Position numbers and translations under genes: made by a program
Shown here: positions 8,709 through 15,537 of the stretch, piece by piece
Position numbering within the stretch: the stretch's first letter is position 1
Layout: every line of letters starts with the position of its first letter
The notes under the pieces: model-generated
Databases searched by the model: none
Seen by the model: only the letters and a program-made list of their open reading frames with translations
What the model was told of the DNA's origin: nothing
Origin: Palsa-1248 sp963737835
Lineage (GTDB): Bacteria > Gemmatimonadota > Gemmatimonadetes > Gemmatimonadales > Gemmatimonadaceae
Direction of reading: 5' to 3'
Length of the DNA: 64,000 nt
Assembly: GCA_963737835.1 (NCBI GenBank)
Contig: CAVTUH010000001.1
Span: 2,480,001-2,544,000, forward strand

Positions 8709-8722
8709 TTCCCAATGCATAA
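8702..8722. promoter_or_regulatory. ArgR operator (ARG box) of argCBDA
   Basis: A perfect palindrome: TTATGCATT, CCC, AATGCATAA. It covers the -10 region and the argC start codon (8715-8717), so ArgR binding would cover the transcription start. It matches the argG box in the outer positions. Confidence 0.78.
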
Positions 8723-9716
8723 AATCCCCGTCGGCGTGTTGGGGGCTAGTGGCTATGCGGGGCGCACGCTCTGCGCGCTCGCGCTGGCACACGACCGGCT
8801 GGAGCTGGCGTGGGCGGCGGCCGGGGAGCGGCGGGGCGAGGCGGCGCGCATCGAGAACCGGCTGATTCATTTCATCGGAATCGATAATGCGCCATTGGGT
8901 GATGCAGCGCTCGTATTCAGCGCGTTGCCGCACGGCGCGTCGGCGCCGTGGGTCGCGCGCGCGCAGGCTGCCGGCGCGCGGGTGGTCGACCTGTCGGCGG
9001 ACTTGCGACCGGGCGCGACTCCGGCTCGCGATCATGCGACACCGAGTGAGTCCGAGGCGCTGCGCGCGCGGGCGACCTACGGGCTGACCGAGCTCGCGCG
9101 CGCCGAGGTGCGAGACGCCGACGTCGTGGCGAATCCGGGGTGCTACGCCACCGCGGTGCTGCTGGCGCTCTTGCCTCTGCTCGAGCGTGGCCTCATCGCC
9201 ACCGGGGCGACCGTCGCGATCAGCGCCGCCAGCGGCGTCACTGGCGCGGGAGATAGTCCGCGGCGCGATCTCCTCTTCGCCGAAGTGACCGAGAACTTTC
9301 GGGCGTACGCGGTGGGCAACGAGCACCGGCATCTGGCAGAGATGCAGGCGATCTGCACGCGCTTCGGCGCGGACATCGATCTGATCTTCACGCCGCACCT
9401 GCTGCCGGTCGCGCGCGGGATTCTGGCGACGATCACGGTGCCATTGCGCGAGGCCGTCGGCGATCCACTCGACCTGTGGCGCTCGCACTATGGCAGCGAG
9501 CGGTTCATCGAGGTGGCCCCTGAGCCGCCGTCGCTGCGCGACGTGGTGCATCGCAATACCGCGCGGATCTCGGTCACGCACGCCACGGGTGTCCGACGGC
9601 CGACCCTCATCATCACGGCCGCGATCGACAACCTCCTCAAAGGCGCGGCTGGCCAGGCGCTGCAGAACGCCAACGTGCTTCTCGGTCTCGAGGAGTCGGT
9701 CGGACTTCCCGCATGA
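8715..9716 (+). CDS. argC: N-acetyl-gamma-glutamyl-phosphate reductase
   Basis: 333 residues. It reduces N-acetylglutamyl phosphate with NADPH to the semialdehyde. The N-terminal dinucleotide motif is GASGYAGRTL; the active-site cysteine is in VANPGCYATAV; HLLPVARGI lies in the C-terminal domain. Start ATG 8715 (MHKIPVGVLG) lies within the ARG box and has no Shine-Dalgarno at normal spacing, so translation is probably leaderless. It overlaps argB by four bases (ATGA). Confidence 0.95.
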   Translation: MHKIPVGVLGASGYAGRTLCALALAHDRLELAWAAAGERRGEAARIENRLIHFIGIDNAPLGDAALVFSALPHGASAPWVARAQAAGARVVDLSADLRPGATPARDHATPSESEALRARATYGLTELARAEVRDADVVANPGCYATAVLLALLPLLERGLIATGATVAISAASGVTGAGDSPRRDLLFAEVTENFRAYAVGNEHRHLAEMQAICTRFGADIDLIFTPHLLPVARGILATITVPLREAVGDPLDLWRSHYGSERFIEVAPEPPSLRDVVHRNTARISVTHATGVRRPTLIITAAIDNLLKGAAGQALQNANVLLGLEESVGLPA

Positions 9717-10582
9717 CGCGATCGACCGCGAGCACCGTGATCAAGGTGGGTGGCCGCGCCCAGCGCGACCCGCGGCTGGCTGCGGCGCTGGCTGCGTACT
9801 GGGCGCAGTGGCGTGCAGGGTCGACGGATGGCGACGTGTGTTGCGTGGTGCATGGCGGAGGCGACGAGGTGACGGCACTGCAGCGTGCGGCCGGCATCGA
9901 GCCGACGTTCATCGGCGGGCGACGGATCACGCGAGCGGACGATATCGATCGACTGCGCATGGCGCTGTCGGGCCTCGCCAACAAGCGACTCGTTGCAGCG
10001 CTCACGCAGGTCGGCGTCCGCGCGCTTGGCCTCTCGGGCGAGGATGGCCCGCTGCTCACGGCCGACGTGCTCGCCGACGGCGCACTGGGTGCGGTCGGCA
10101 CGGTCCGAAGCGTCGACACATCGCTCCTGGCCACGCTGGTCGGGGCGGGCTATCTCCCGGTCATCGCGCCGGTCGCCGCGCCGCGCGCGCGCAAGAGCGA
10201 CGTCGAGTGGCCGAGTGGGCTCGCCGACGCCGGGCCCGCAGCGCTCAACATCAATGGCGACGACGCGGCGACCGCCATCGCGCTCGCGATTGGTGCATCG
10301 GAGTTGCTGTTCGTGTCGGACGTCGCAGGCGTGCGGATCGATGGGGAGCGCATTCCCCAGATGACGCCTGCGCTGGCCGACCAGGCGATTGCGCGCGGAG
10401 AGATCGCGGGCGGTATGGTCGCCAAGGTGCAGGCCGCGCTGGCGGCCATCGAGGGTGGCACGACGCAGGTCCGGATCGGCGCACTCGACGTCCTCACCGG
10501 GATCGACGGCGGCACGCTCGTCGTGCGGCAGCGAGATGCACAGACGGAAGCGGCACACGCCGCGCAGGGAGCGGCCGCGTGA
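9713..10582 (+). CDS. argB: Acetylglutamate kinase
   Basis: 289 residues. It phosphorylates N-acetylglutamate, the second step of the pathway. Family motifs: IKVGGRAQ at the N-terminus, VVHGGGDEV, ADVLADGALGAVGTV, NINGDDAATAIA and the terminal GGMVAKVQAA. The start ATG overlaps the argC stop and the stop overlaps the argD GTG, so the three genes are translationally coupled. In many bacteria this enzyme is feedback-inhibited by arginine; that cannot be judged here. Confidence 0.93.
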   Translation: MTRSTASTVIKVGGRAQRDPRLAAALAAYWAQWRAGSTDGDVCCVVHGGGDEVTALQRAAGIEPTFIGGRRITRADDIDRLRMALSGLANKRLVAALTQVGVRALGLSGEDGPLLTADVLADGALGAVGTVRSVDTSLLATLVGAGYLPVIAPVAAPRARKSDVEWPSGLADAGPAALNINGDDAATAIALAIGASELLFVSDVAGVRIDGERIPQMTPALADQAIARGEIAGGMVAKVQAALAAIEGGTTQVRIGALDVLTGIDGGTLVVRQRDAQTEAAHAAQGAAA

Positions 10583-11841
10583 CGACGAGCGTCGTGCTCC
10601 CCGTACTCGACGCAGCGCGCGGCAGCGCGGGTGAGAGCGAGTTGCCGGCGGGACCGTCCGGCGGCCACGCGCATGCGCCGTACACGGCCTTGCTCGGCAC
10701 GTATGCCCGGGCGCCGATCACGATTGTCGATGGGGAAGGCGCGGAGTTGATCGATGAGGCGGGGCGCCGCTATCTGGACTTCACGAGCGGCATCGCCGTC
10801 AACGCCCTGGGCTACGGCGATACGGGTCTGCGCGCAGCGCTGCACGCCGCGGCCGACGGCCTGGTGCACGCGTCCAACCTGTTCCACACGGTGCCGGGCG
10901 CGGAGCTGGCACAGTGGCTCGTGGACCATTCGTTCGCCGATCGCGTCTTCCTGTGCAACTCGGGCGCGGAGGCGAACGAAGGGGCGTTCAAGTTTGCGCG
11001 ACGCTGGGGCCGCGCCGTCGGTGGCCCGGCCAAGCACGAGATCGTCGCGCTGCGCGGAAGCTTTCATGGGCGGCTGTTCGGATCGCTCGCGGCGACTGAC
11101 CGTCCGTCCTACCGCGCGCCCTTCCGCCCGCTGGCCGGCGGTGTGTGGGTGGCCGAGCGAGATCTGGCGGAGCTCGATGGCGCGCTCAGTGATGAGAACG
11201 TCGCGGCGCTCGTCGTCGAGCCCGTGCAGGGCGAAGGCGGCGTGCGCGTGCTCGACGCCGGCTTCTTGCGAGAGCTGCGCGCGCTCACGCGCGAGCGGCG
11301 GATCGCGCTCATCTTCGACGAGATTCAATGCGGCCTCGGGCGCACGGGCCGATTGTTCGCGCACGAGCATGCCGGCGTCCTGCCCGACATCATGACGTTG
11401 GCCAAGCCGCTCGGCGGTGGGTTGCCGATCGGCGCGGTCCTGATGAACGCGGAGATCGCATCGGCGGTCGCGCCCGGTGATCATGGCAGCACGTTTGGCG
11501 GCGGACCCTTCGTGACATCGATCGCGCGGTATGTCGTGGAGCGCCTCGCGGACCCGACCCTGTTGGCCGCCGTCCGCGCGCACGGCGTGTGGCTGGGTCA
11601 CACGCTGGCGCGACTCACTGATGGACCCGCCGGGGTGCGAGGGATTCGCGGCGCCGGCCTGATCTGGGGAATCGATGTGCGCGAGCAGGCATCGGCGGTC
11701 ATCGGTCGTGCCCGTGCTCTTGGCCTCCTCGTGCTCTCGGCGGGCGACCACACCATCCGACTGCTCCCTCCGCTCACGATCTCGCGTGACCAGCTGTCCC
11801 TGGGCGTGTCGCTTCTCGCCCAGGCGATTGCGAACCGTTGA
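10579..11841 (+). CDS. argD: Acetylornithine aminotransferase
   Basis: 420 residues from GTG 10579, which overlaps the argB stop (GTGA). A class-III PLP aminotransferase converting N-acetylglutamate semialdehyde to N-acetylornithine. PLP motifs: NSGAEANEGAFKFAR, SFHGRLFGSLAATD, IFDEIQCGLGRTG and the Schiff-base lysine in LAKPLGGGLPIGA. The frame is open upstream through argB, but that part is out of frame with the real argB and is not coding. It could also act as succinyldiaminopimelate aminotransferase. Confidence 0.93.
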   Translation: MTTSVVLPVLDAARGSAGESELPAGPSGGHAHAPYTALLGTYARAPITIVDGEGAELIDEAGRRYLDFTSGIAVNALGYGDTGLRAALHAAADGLVHASNLFHTVPGAELAQWLVDHSFADRVFLCNSGAEANEGAFKFARRWGRAVGGPAKHEIVALRGSFHGRLFGSLAATDRPSYRAPFRPLAGGVWVAERDLAELDGALSDENVAALVVEPVQGEGGVRVLDAGFLRELRALTRERRIALIFDEIQCGLGRTGRLFAHEHAGVLPDIMTLAKPLGGGLPIGAVLMNAEIASAVAPGDHGSTFGGGPFVTSIARYVVERLADPTLLAAVRAHGVWLGHTLARLTDGPAGVRGIRGAGLIWGIDVREQASAVIGRARALGLLVLSAGDHTIRLLPPLTISRDQLSLGVSLLAQAIANR

Positions 11842-11882
11842 TCGCGTCCGCTCTCGCGTCGCCTCCTTCACCTCGTCCTGCC

Positions 11883-12371
11883 ATGTCGCGTCCAATCATT
11901 CGACCTGCCCGTCCGAGCGATGTCCCCGATATCGCCGCGCTCATCAATGCGTTCGCGGCGCAGCAGGTGATGCTTCCCAAGTCGACGGAGTCGATCGCGC
12001 TCGCGCTCGATGATTTCGTGGTGGCGACGGATGCGCGCAGCCATCTGCTCGGGTGCGCGGCGGTGCGCGAGTACTCGCCGTCGTTGGCCGAAGTGGCGTC
12101 GGTCGCGGTCGCGCCCGAGGCGCATGGACTTGGCATCGGTGGCTCGCTCGTGCGCCGGGTCGAGCGGTTGGCGCATGCGCGTGGCATCTCCGAGCTCTTT
12201 GCGCTCACCACGACGGCGCCGTTCTTCCAGTCATTGGGCTATCGGGTTGTCGATCGGGCGCTGTTCCCTGAAAAGATCCGACGGGACTGCACGAGCTGCG
12301 CGCGACGCTCGCAGTGCGTCGAGGTGTGTGTGTATAGGGCCTTGGCTGGCGAGGCGGTGCGGGCGGCGTGA
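11883..12371 (+). CDS. argA: Short N-acetylglutamate synthase (GNAT)
   Basis: 162 residues with a GNAT fold: VASVAVAPEAHGLGIGGSLV is the acetyl-CoA loop region and FFQSLGYRVVDR follows. The C-terminal LFPEKIRRDCTSCARRSQC resembles the PxK...DCxxC tail of short, kinase-domain-free N-acetylglutamate synthases such as the mycobacterial type. As last gene of argCBDA it probably makes N-acetylglutamate from glutamate and acetyl-CoA, the committed step. ATG 11883 is preferred; a TTG overlapping the argD stop at 11838 would add 15 residues. Confidence 0.8.
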   Translation: MSRPIIRPARPSDVPDIAALINAFAAQQVMLPKSTESIALALDDFVVATDARSHLLGCAAVREYSPSLAEVASVAVAPEAHGLGIGGSLVRRVERLAHARGISELFALTTTAPFFQSLGYRVVDRALFPEKIRRDCTSCARRSQCVEVCVYRALAGEAVRAA

Positions 12372-12373
12372 GG

Positions 12374-12507
12374 GCTGGACGCTCAAACGCTGGATGTTGG
12401 ACGTTAGACGTTGGACGTTAGAACAAACCTCGAGGACCAGCTAAGTGCATCGTAACTGGCCTCGAGGTTTCTTTTCCAACGTCCAACGTCTAACGTCCAA
12501 CGTCTAG
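12374..12507. terminator. Family A heptad inverted repeat with terminator hairpin
   Basis: Left arm of TTRGACG units, core hairpin AAACCTCGAGG-A-CCAG opposite CTGGCCTCGAGGTTT followed by CTTTT, right arm of CGTCYAA units. It ends the argCBDA operon. The right arm runs into the -10-like TAGCTT of the next gene. Confidence 0.75.
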
Positions 12508-12516
12508 CTTTCCCCC

Positions 12517-13272
12517 ATGCCCCGTCGAGGTAATCGGCCGCGCAAGCGCGGTCGCGGCGCGTCGCTACGTGGTGCGGGCCCGGGCGGATCGATCCGCGGA
12601 GGCGACGAGAGTGGCGAGCGGATGTCCGAGGCATTGCCGGGGGCGCGGAGGGGACCGCGTGCGCTGGGACGGTCGACTCGTGCCGAGACGCCGGTGTTTG
12701 CCCTGGACGAGGCGCGCTACGGTCGCGACCGGATCCTGGATCTTCATGCATCACTGCCTACGGGCGCCGAGGCTGTGCGGCGGGTCAATGCGTGGCTGCG
12801 TGAACGGCAGGCCGCGAAGGCCGGCGAGGTGCTGGTGATCACCGGTCGCGGGCGTGGGAGCCTGGACGGTGTGCCGGTCGTGCGCGAGGCCATCGTCCGC
12901 TTGTGGCCGACGCTGCGTCGTGCAGGGGTGATCATCGATGCACGCGAGCATGGGGAGGGCGCGTTCGTCGTCCAATTGGCGCCGCTGCAAGCCCTCGTCG
13001 ATGCTCCACTCCGCCGCCGTCCGTCCGCTCCGACACCGGTCAGCGATCCGCGGGGGTTGAGCGGGCTCGATGCCGAGATCCGCGCGCTCCTTCGCCGACT
13101 CGCGATCGCTTCACTCGTGTCGGTCGGTGTACGCGTGCCGTCCGAGGCGTTCATCGCCGAAGAGATGGTCCGCCAGTTCACGATCCTCGCAGCGACCGTG
13201 CCGGTCGGCGACGAGCGGGAGTCCGCGTTCCGCGCGGTGCTCGTGCGGGCGTTGGACGAGTACGAGGGCTGA
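12517..13272 (+). CDS. Smr-domain protein
   Basis: 251 residues. A basic, low-complexity N-terminus (about 55 residues) precedes an Smr domain at about 70-145 (LDLHASLPTGAEAVRRVN, VLVITGRGRGS, VPVVREAIVRLW). Smr domains nick or bind nucleic acid; here the usual LDLHG is LDLHA and HGKG is TGRG, so nuclease activity is uncertain. The C-terminal 110 residues are not recognised. The ATG follows TAGCTT by six bases with no Shine-Dalgarno, suggesting leaderless translation. Confidence 0.7.
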   Translation: MPRRGNRPRKRGRGASLRGAGPGGSIRGGDESGERMSEALPGARRGPRALGRSTRAETPVFALDEARYGRDRILDLHASLPTGAEAVRRVNAWLRERQAAKAGEVLVITGRGRGSLDGVPVVREAIVRLWPTLRRAGVIIDAREHGEGAFVVQLAPLQALVDAPLRRRPSAPTPVSDPRGLSGLDAEIRALLRRLAIASLVSVGVRVPSEAFIAEEMVRQFTILAATVPVGDERESAFRAVLVRALDEYEG

Positions 13273-13398
13273 AACGGCGGGGTCTGGGGTCTGGGGTTTG
13301 GTCTGGGGAAAAAATCAAAAGGCCGGTCGCGATGCAGCGTGACTGGCCTTCTCTGCTCGTTCCCCGACCCCAGATCCCCGACCCCGCAGTACTGGCCC
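13272..13398. terminator. Family C heptad inverted repeat with hairpin
   Basis: Arms of GGGGTCT / GGGGTTT heptads mirrored by CCCCGACCCC-type sequence. The core hairpin AAGGCCGGTCGCG opposite CGTGACTGGCCTT (about 13318-13350) sits between the convergent Smr and Crp/Fnr genes and fits a bidirectional terminator. Confidence 0.65.
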
Positions 13399-13399
13399 C

Positions 13400-14116
13400 C
13401 TACTCCCGGACACTCGCGAGAGCGGGGCCGAGCGTTCCACCATCTGCCCAGCCGAGGTCCGTCGATGCCGGGATCGCGCCGGGACGCACGAAGATGCGGC
13501 CGTCGGTGCGTTCCGCGGCGCCGCTGGCGATGAATCGGTTCAGCACCAGGGAGACGGACTCGCGGGTCGCGCCGACGAGCTCACACAGCACGCGATAGTG
13601 TGCCGCATCGAGCACCACCTGGCCGGTGGCGTCGACGAACGTGTGCTGGCGAGCCATGCGACCGAGCGTCACGACCAGGCGTTGCTCGACGCTCAGCGTC
13701 GCGAGCTCGCGCAGCTTCTCGAGCAACGTCGCGTGCTCTGCCATGATCTGTGCGGTGAGCGCGAGCGCGAATGATGGCTGCTCGCGAACGAACGCGCGGT
13801 ACTGCACGGCGCTCAAGTGGAGCGTTTCGGTCTCAGCATCGGAACGCGCTTCGGTGACGTAGCGTGCCGGCGGCGGTTTCGCGGCCGCCAGCCCCTCGCC
13901 ACCAAACGTCGCCCCGGGCACCACGATCGTCGGGATGTAGCCGCGGCCCGCCTTCACGCGACTCCGCAGGACAATGCGACCGTCGACTACGACAAACACG
14001 CCGTCAGCCGGCGAACCCCGCTGGTACACGTTGAATCCCGTCGGCCAGGTCGCTCGCGCGGCATACTTAGCGATGGCGTCCAACGTGTCATGCGACAAGC
14101 ACGCCGTCTCGTACAT
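13400..14116 (-). CDS. Crp/Fnr-family transcriptional regulator
   Basis: 238 residues. N-terminal cyclic-nucleotide-binding-like beta-roll (about 15-125: GSPADGVFVVVDGRIVLR, PGATFGGEGL), dimerisation helix, then a Crp-type winged helix with recognition helix in ELVGATRESVSLVLNRF. No cysteine cluster for an Fe-S sensor is visible; the two cysteines are isolated. The effector cannot be inferred. It is divergent from the [FeFe]-hydrogenase-like gene at 14417, which it may control. Confidence 0.85.
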   Translation of the reverse strand: MYETACLSHDTLDAIAKYAARATWPTGFNVYQRGSPADGVFVVVDGRIVLRSRVKAGRGYIPTIVVPGATFGGEGLAAAKPPPARYVTEARSDAETETLHLSAVQYRAFVREQPSFALALTAQIMAEHATLLEKLRELATLSVEQRLVVTLGRMARQHTFVDATGQVVLDAAHYRVLCELVGATRESVSLVLNRFIASGAAERTDGRIFVRPGAIPASTDLGWADGGTLGPALASVRE

Positions 14117-14416
14117 GGCGGTTTCCCCCGCGCAAGACGTCTAGTGCTGAGACACTCAGTCACTTTGACGTGTCATTCCTTCCAATGGCTGAGCAGGCAT
14201 CATCCGCAATGTCCGGGCCCGCTGGACATCGCCTGATGAGGCAGCTTGCTTTGACGATATCGCCGTGTGGTGTTTGGTCTTCAGTCGTGTGCTTCGGGTC
14301 GGGCTGTTTCCCGGTCTGTCGGGGCGCACACGAATCGTCAGCCGGGCTTCCATGGTTCACAAACCGTCGGTCCCGAACGCGGCAGGCGCTGCACCTGCCG
14401 GGATCGCCGAACCACC
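14117..14416. other. Divergent intergenic region with candidate operator
   Basis: 300 bp between the Crp/Fnr gene and the hydrogenase-like gene. It contains the inverted repeat CTGAG-ACA-CTCAG (14147-14159) and, just after, TTGACGTGTCA. No classical CRP or FNR box is present. Confidence 0.3.
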
Positions 14417-15463
14417 ATGGCGGGCGACGCATCCATCGCCCCTCGACCGGCTTTGCGTTTGACGTCGCAGACCGACACGAGCGCTCCGGGCCCCGGCCCG
14501 CATCACGACGCACCAACGCCGTTCATCATCATTGGCGCGGACGCGTTTCTTGCCGCGCGGCCGGCGACGCCCGTGCAGGTTGCCCACGCATGCCGTGCGG
14601 CGGGCTACGTCGCGGCAGTGCCGGCGACGTGGGGCGATGAGCTCATTGCCGAAGCGTGCGCGCGGAAGCTGGCGACGCGCACGCTGCCAAGCGCGATTTT
14701 TTGTGCGTGTCGGCGCGTTCGAGATCGCCTGCTCGGGCCCGGCCCGGATCTCCTGCCGTTCCTCGTGTCGTACGTCTCGCCGCCGGTCGCGACTGCGCGG
14801 TACCTCCGTGGGCTGTACGGTGATGCTCCGCTCGACATCACGTTTGTCGGTGCGTGTCCGTCCGCATCAGCCGGTGGTGCGATCGACCGCCAGATTCGGC
14901 CGGACGAGTTTTTTGCCGCCCTTGCGGCCAGGGGCATCCTCCCCGCGCAGGAACCACTGGTCTTCAATTCCATCCTGGCGCCCGATCGTCGGCGCTGTCA
15001 CTCCCTCCCGGGCGGTCTGCCGATCGACCGCATTCTCCAGAACGCGGAACCGGCAGCCACCGCGTCCGCCGCGGCCAACGCCTCGATCCCCCCTGCGCTC
15101 ATCCCGCGTGCCGTCGTGGAGGTTCGGGAGATCGAGTACGCGGCCGAGCTCGCTCAGTACCTGATCATGGCGGCCCCGGTCCTTCTCGACCTCGCCCCGC
15201 GACTCGGCTGTGTGTGCAGCGGCGCCATTGCGGGCGTCCCTGTCTCGCAAGCTCGTGCGGCAGTCATTGCGCTCGAACCGCCCCGCTCACCGACTCCGGT
15301 CGTGGAGCAGGACGTGCCGGTGTCAGTCGAGCTCGACGTCAGCGACGAGGACCCGCGCACCGCAATGATGCTAGCGGACGAACTCGCGCCTGACGATGCT
15401 CGGAGAGAGGAGAGAGGAGAAAGGAGAAAGGAGAAAGAGGCGACGGGCGCTGCGCGCCCGTAG
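14417..15463 (+). CDS. [FeFe]-hydrogenase-like C-terminal-domain protein (soluble)
   Basis: About 348 residues. Residues 37-290 show the order of the iron-hydrogenase large-subunit C-terminal domain: PATPVQVAHACRAAGY (compare PGQLVAALR), CACR at 96-99 (compare SCCP), PPVATARYL, VGACP at 144-148 (compare MPC), SLPGGLP, and LGCVCSG at 263-269 (compare MACPGGC). The ligand-like cysteines C98, C147, C265 and C267 are kept, but the proton-relay cysteine and the KK after PC are lost, so hydrogenase activity is unlikely. A paralogue is at 49238. ATG 14417 lies within a family-D-like repeat and the start is uncertain; the last 15-20 residues are encoded by a GGAGAAA repeat that supplies the stop. Confidence 0.55.
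   Translation: MAGDASIAPRPALRLTSQTDTSAPGPGPHHDAPTPFIIIGADAFLAARPATPVQVAHACRAAGYVAAVPATWGDELIAEACARKLATRTLPSAIFCACRRVRDRLLGPGPDLLPFLVSYVSPPVATARYLRGLYGDAPLDITFVGACPSASAGGAIDRQIRPDEFFAALAARGILPAQEPLVFNSILAPDRRRCHSLPGGLPIDRILQNAEPAATASAAANASIPPALIPRAVVEVREIEYAAELAQYLIMAAPVLLDLAPRLGCVCSGAIAGVPVSQARAAVIALEPPRSPTPVVEQDVPVSVELDVSDEDPRTAMMLADELAPDDARREERGERRKEKEATGAARP
14419..14446. repeat. Family D palindrome overlapping a predicted start
   Basis: GCGGGCGACGCATCCATCGCCCC resembles the copy at 8553. The ATG at 14417 abuts it, so the first ten codons of the hydrogenase-like gene may be repeat-derived. Confidence 0.45.
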
Positions 15464-15537
15464 AAAGGAGAAAGGGGGAAAGGAGAAAGGAGACCACGAC
15501 ACTGGCGGTCTCCTTTCTCCTTTCTCCTCTCTACCGC
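15403..15537. repeat. Family B heptad inverted repeat
   Basis: GGAGAAA units, GGGCGCTGCGCGCCC-GTAG clamp, more GGAGAAA units, then the mirror CTCCTTTCTCCTTTCTCC. It lies between convergent genes. The TAG in the clamp is the stop codon of the upstream gene. Confidence 0.7.

Noticed and set aside
9490..10578. Long upstream extension of the argD frame
   Set aside because: It runs through argC and argB in a non-coding frame; the real argD starts at GTG 10579, coupled to argB.
14417..15463. Calling the protein a functional hydrogenase
   Set aside because: The proton-relay cysteine and the lysines after the second ligand motif are missing and no maturation genes are present.
15403..15480. GGAGAAA runs as Shine-Dalgarno sites
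   Set aside because: They occur at gene ends on both strands in palindromes, mostly without a start codon at proper spacing.
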